Of a stretch of DNA of 5,428 nucleotides, positions 4,816-5,428 are shown piece after piece. A model generated the notes under the pieces. That model made no database searches and was not told where the DNA came from. It was given only the letters and a program-made list of their open reading frames with translations. The DNA comes from an uncultured Corynebacterium sp. (GTDB lineage Bacteria > Actinomycetota > Actinomycetes > Mycobacteriales > Mycobacteriaceae), in NCBI GenBank assembly GCA_943908385.1, contig CALTTF010000105.1, forward strand, positions 1 to 5,428. Reading direction: 5' to 3'. The position numbers and the translations under genes were made by a program. Positions within the stretch are counted from its first letter, which is position 1. Each line of letters starts with the position of its first letter.

Positions 4816-5428
4816 TCAGGGGAGGCGGAAGCGCCCGTCGGCGTCCTGGGCGGCGAGGCCGTCTTCGAGGAGTGAGTAGAGGGCGCGGGAGCGTTGGGCG
4901 TCGTCGGGCCAGACGACGTCGATCGCCGACTGGGGGACGGGCGCGTCTGCTTCGCGCAGCACTTTCATGATTTTGCCGCGGACCTGGCGGTCGGTGCCTT
5001 CGAATTTCTGGACTTTGCGGCGGGCGAGCTCGTCGGCGGTCGGGGCGGGGGAGCCGGCGGCGAGCCAGGCGCAGTCGTCGCGGAGGGGGCATTCGCCGCA
5101 CGCGGGAGAGCTCGCGGTGCAGACGAGCGCGCCGAGTTCCATGAGGCCGGCGGAAAACACGGCGGCTTCGGAGTCGGCGGCAGCGTCGGGTGCGGGGGAA
5201 GCGGCGGAAGCTGCGGCGGCGTCGGCGGACACAGCGCCGGCGGACGCGGGGGAAGCGGCGGCGGACGCGGGGGAAGCGGCGGCGCCAGCGGGCGAGGCGA
5301 CGTCGGCATCGCCGGAAGGCAGCAGCTCCGCAACCCACGCGAGCTCGGCTTTCTGCGGCCGGGCGACGGGGCGGCCGAGGACGGCGCGGGCGTAGACGCG
5401 GCGGACGTTGGTGTCCACGACTGGCACG
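4816..5428 (-). CDS. mutY: A/G-specific adenine DNA glycosylase MutY (3' part; 5' end outside window)
   Basis: Base-excision repair enzyme that removes adenine mispaired with 8-oxoguanine. About 203 C-terminal codons are present; the frame is open at the window edge, and the GTG at 5427 is an internal Val of a conserved VPVVDTNVRRV block. The Asp of that block (5413-5415) aligns with catalytic Asp138 of Escherichia coli MutY. The iron-sulphur motif C-X6-C-X2-C-X5-C is intact (first Cys at 5119-5121, last at 5071-5073). The segment GTDRQVRGKIMKVLREA and a short C-terminal region ending RFRLP follow, as in the short actinobacterial MutY; there is no room for the full NUDIX-like domain of E. coli MutY. 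Between the catalytic Asp and the first cluster Cys there are 98 residues, against 54 in E. coli; the surplus is a block rich in Ala, Ser and Pro. The reading frame stays open through it, so the gene appears functional. Convergent with the DUF4236 gene. Confidence 0.95.
   Translation of the reverse strand, partial: VPVVDTNVRRVYARAVLGRPVARPQKAELAWVAELLPSGDADVASPAGAAASPASAAASPASAGAVSADAAAASAASPAPDAAADSEAAVFSAGLMELGALVCTASSPACGECPLRDDCAWLAAGSPAPTADELARRKVQKFEGTDRQVRGKIMKVLREADAPVPQSAIDVVWPDDAQRSRALYSLLEDGLAAQDADGRFRLP
5170..5298 (-). other. Ala/Ser/Pro-rich insertion within the MutY catalytic core
   Basis: About 43 residues encoded here are 23 Ala plus Ser, Pro, Gly, a Val and three Asp, with no aromatic and no basic residue. 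They lie between the helix ELAWVAELLP and the helix FSAGLMELGALVC, which are adjacent in ordinary MutY proteins. The size matches the 44-residue excess over E. coli MutY in this interval. It is probably a flexible surface loop. Confidence 0.8.
5241..5282 (-). repeat. Perfect 21-bp tandem duplication in mutY
   Basis: Bases 5241-5261 and 5262-5282 are identical 21-mers, encoding 7-residue SPASA-type units. A 16-base piece of the same unit (GCGGGGGAAGCGGCGG) recurs at 5192-5207. The in-frame period of 21 bp indicates that the low-complexity insertion grew by slippage without breaking the gene. Confidence 0.85.

Noticed and set aside
5170..5298. Alanine-rich block as a sign of a frameshift or pseudogene in mutY
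   Set aside because: The frame returns exactly to conserved MutY sequence (FSAGLMELGALVC) on the other side and all four cluster Cys are present, so it is an in-frame insertion.
4535..5338. 267-codon minus strand frame overlapping mutY, DUF4236 and the promoter region
   Set aside because: Product is almost entirely Arg/Pro in its first half, as expected for a shifted frame of GC-rich DNA; mutY in the other frame carries the iron-sulphur motif.

Overview
The window looks like chromosomal DNA from a high-GC member of the Corynebacteriales, most likely a Corynebacterium. The evidence is strong G/C preference at third codon positions, a ClpC and a MutY that resemble the actinobacterial forms, two secreted PF03583-type lipases, and GC-rich hairpins without U-tracts. 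In Mycobacterium tuberculosis mutY and clpC1 also lie a few genes apart (Rv3589 and Rv3596c), so this looks like an ordinary syntenic neighbourhood. I see no transposon, phage, CRISPR array or RNA gene.

Layout: (1) 1-1547, + strand: the 3' part of clpC, covering the end of the UVR-containing linker, the whole second AAA+ domain with its ClpP-docking loop, and an unusually long acidic tail. (2) 1547-1640: two hairpins in a row, between clpC and the convergent lipase genes. (3) 4524-1641, - strand: two paralogous secreted serine esterase/lipase genes, 49 bp apart and probably co-transcribed from a promoter at about 4532. The downstream lipase has a serine-rich linker after its signal peptide, built partly from an 8-residue repeat. 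(4) 4525-4604: an 80-bp divergent promoter region in which both -10-like boxes sit 7-8 nt before the ATG, so both flanking genes may make leaderless mRNAs. (5) 4605-4775, + strand: a 56-codon gene of DUF4236 type. (6) 5428-4816, - strand: the 3' part of mutY, with an intact iron-sulphur cluster motif but an alanine-rich insertion in the catalytic core.

The genes do not form one pathway: protein quality control (ClpC), extracellular lipid hydrolysis (lipases), an uncharacterised small protein and oxidative DNA repair (MutY) lie side by side. I do not see a convincing new multi-gene system. The points most worth a second look are the low-complexity insertion inside MutY, the rare-codon serine repeat in the first lipase, the acidic ClpC tail, and the paired leaderless promoters around the small gene.
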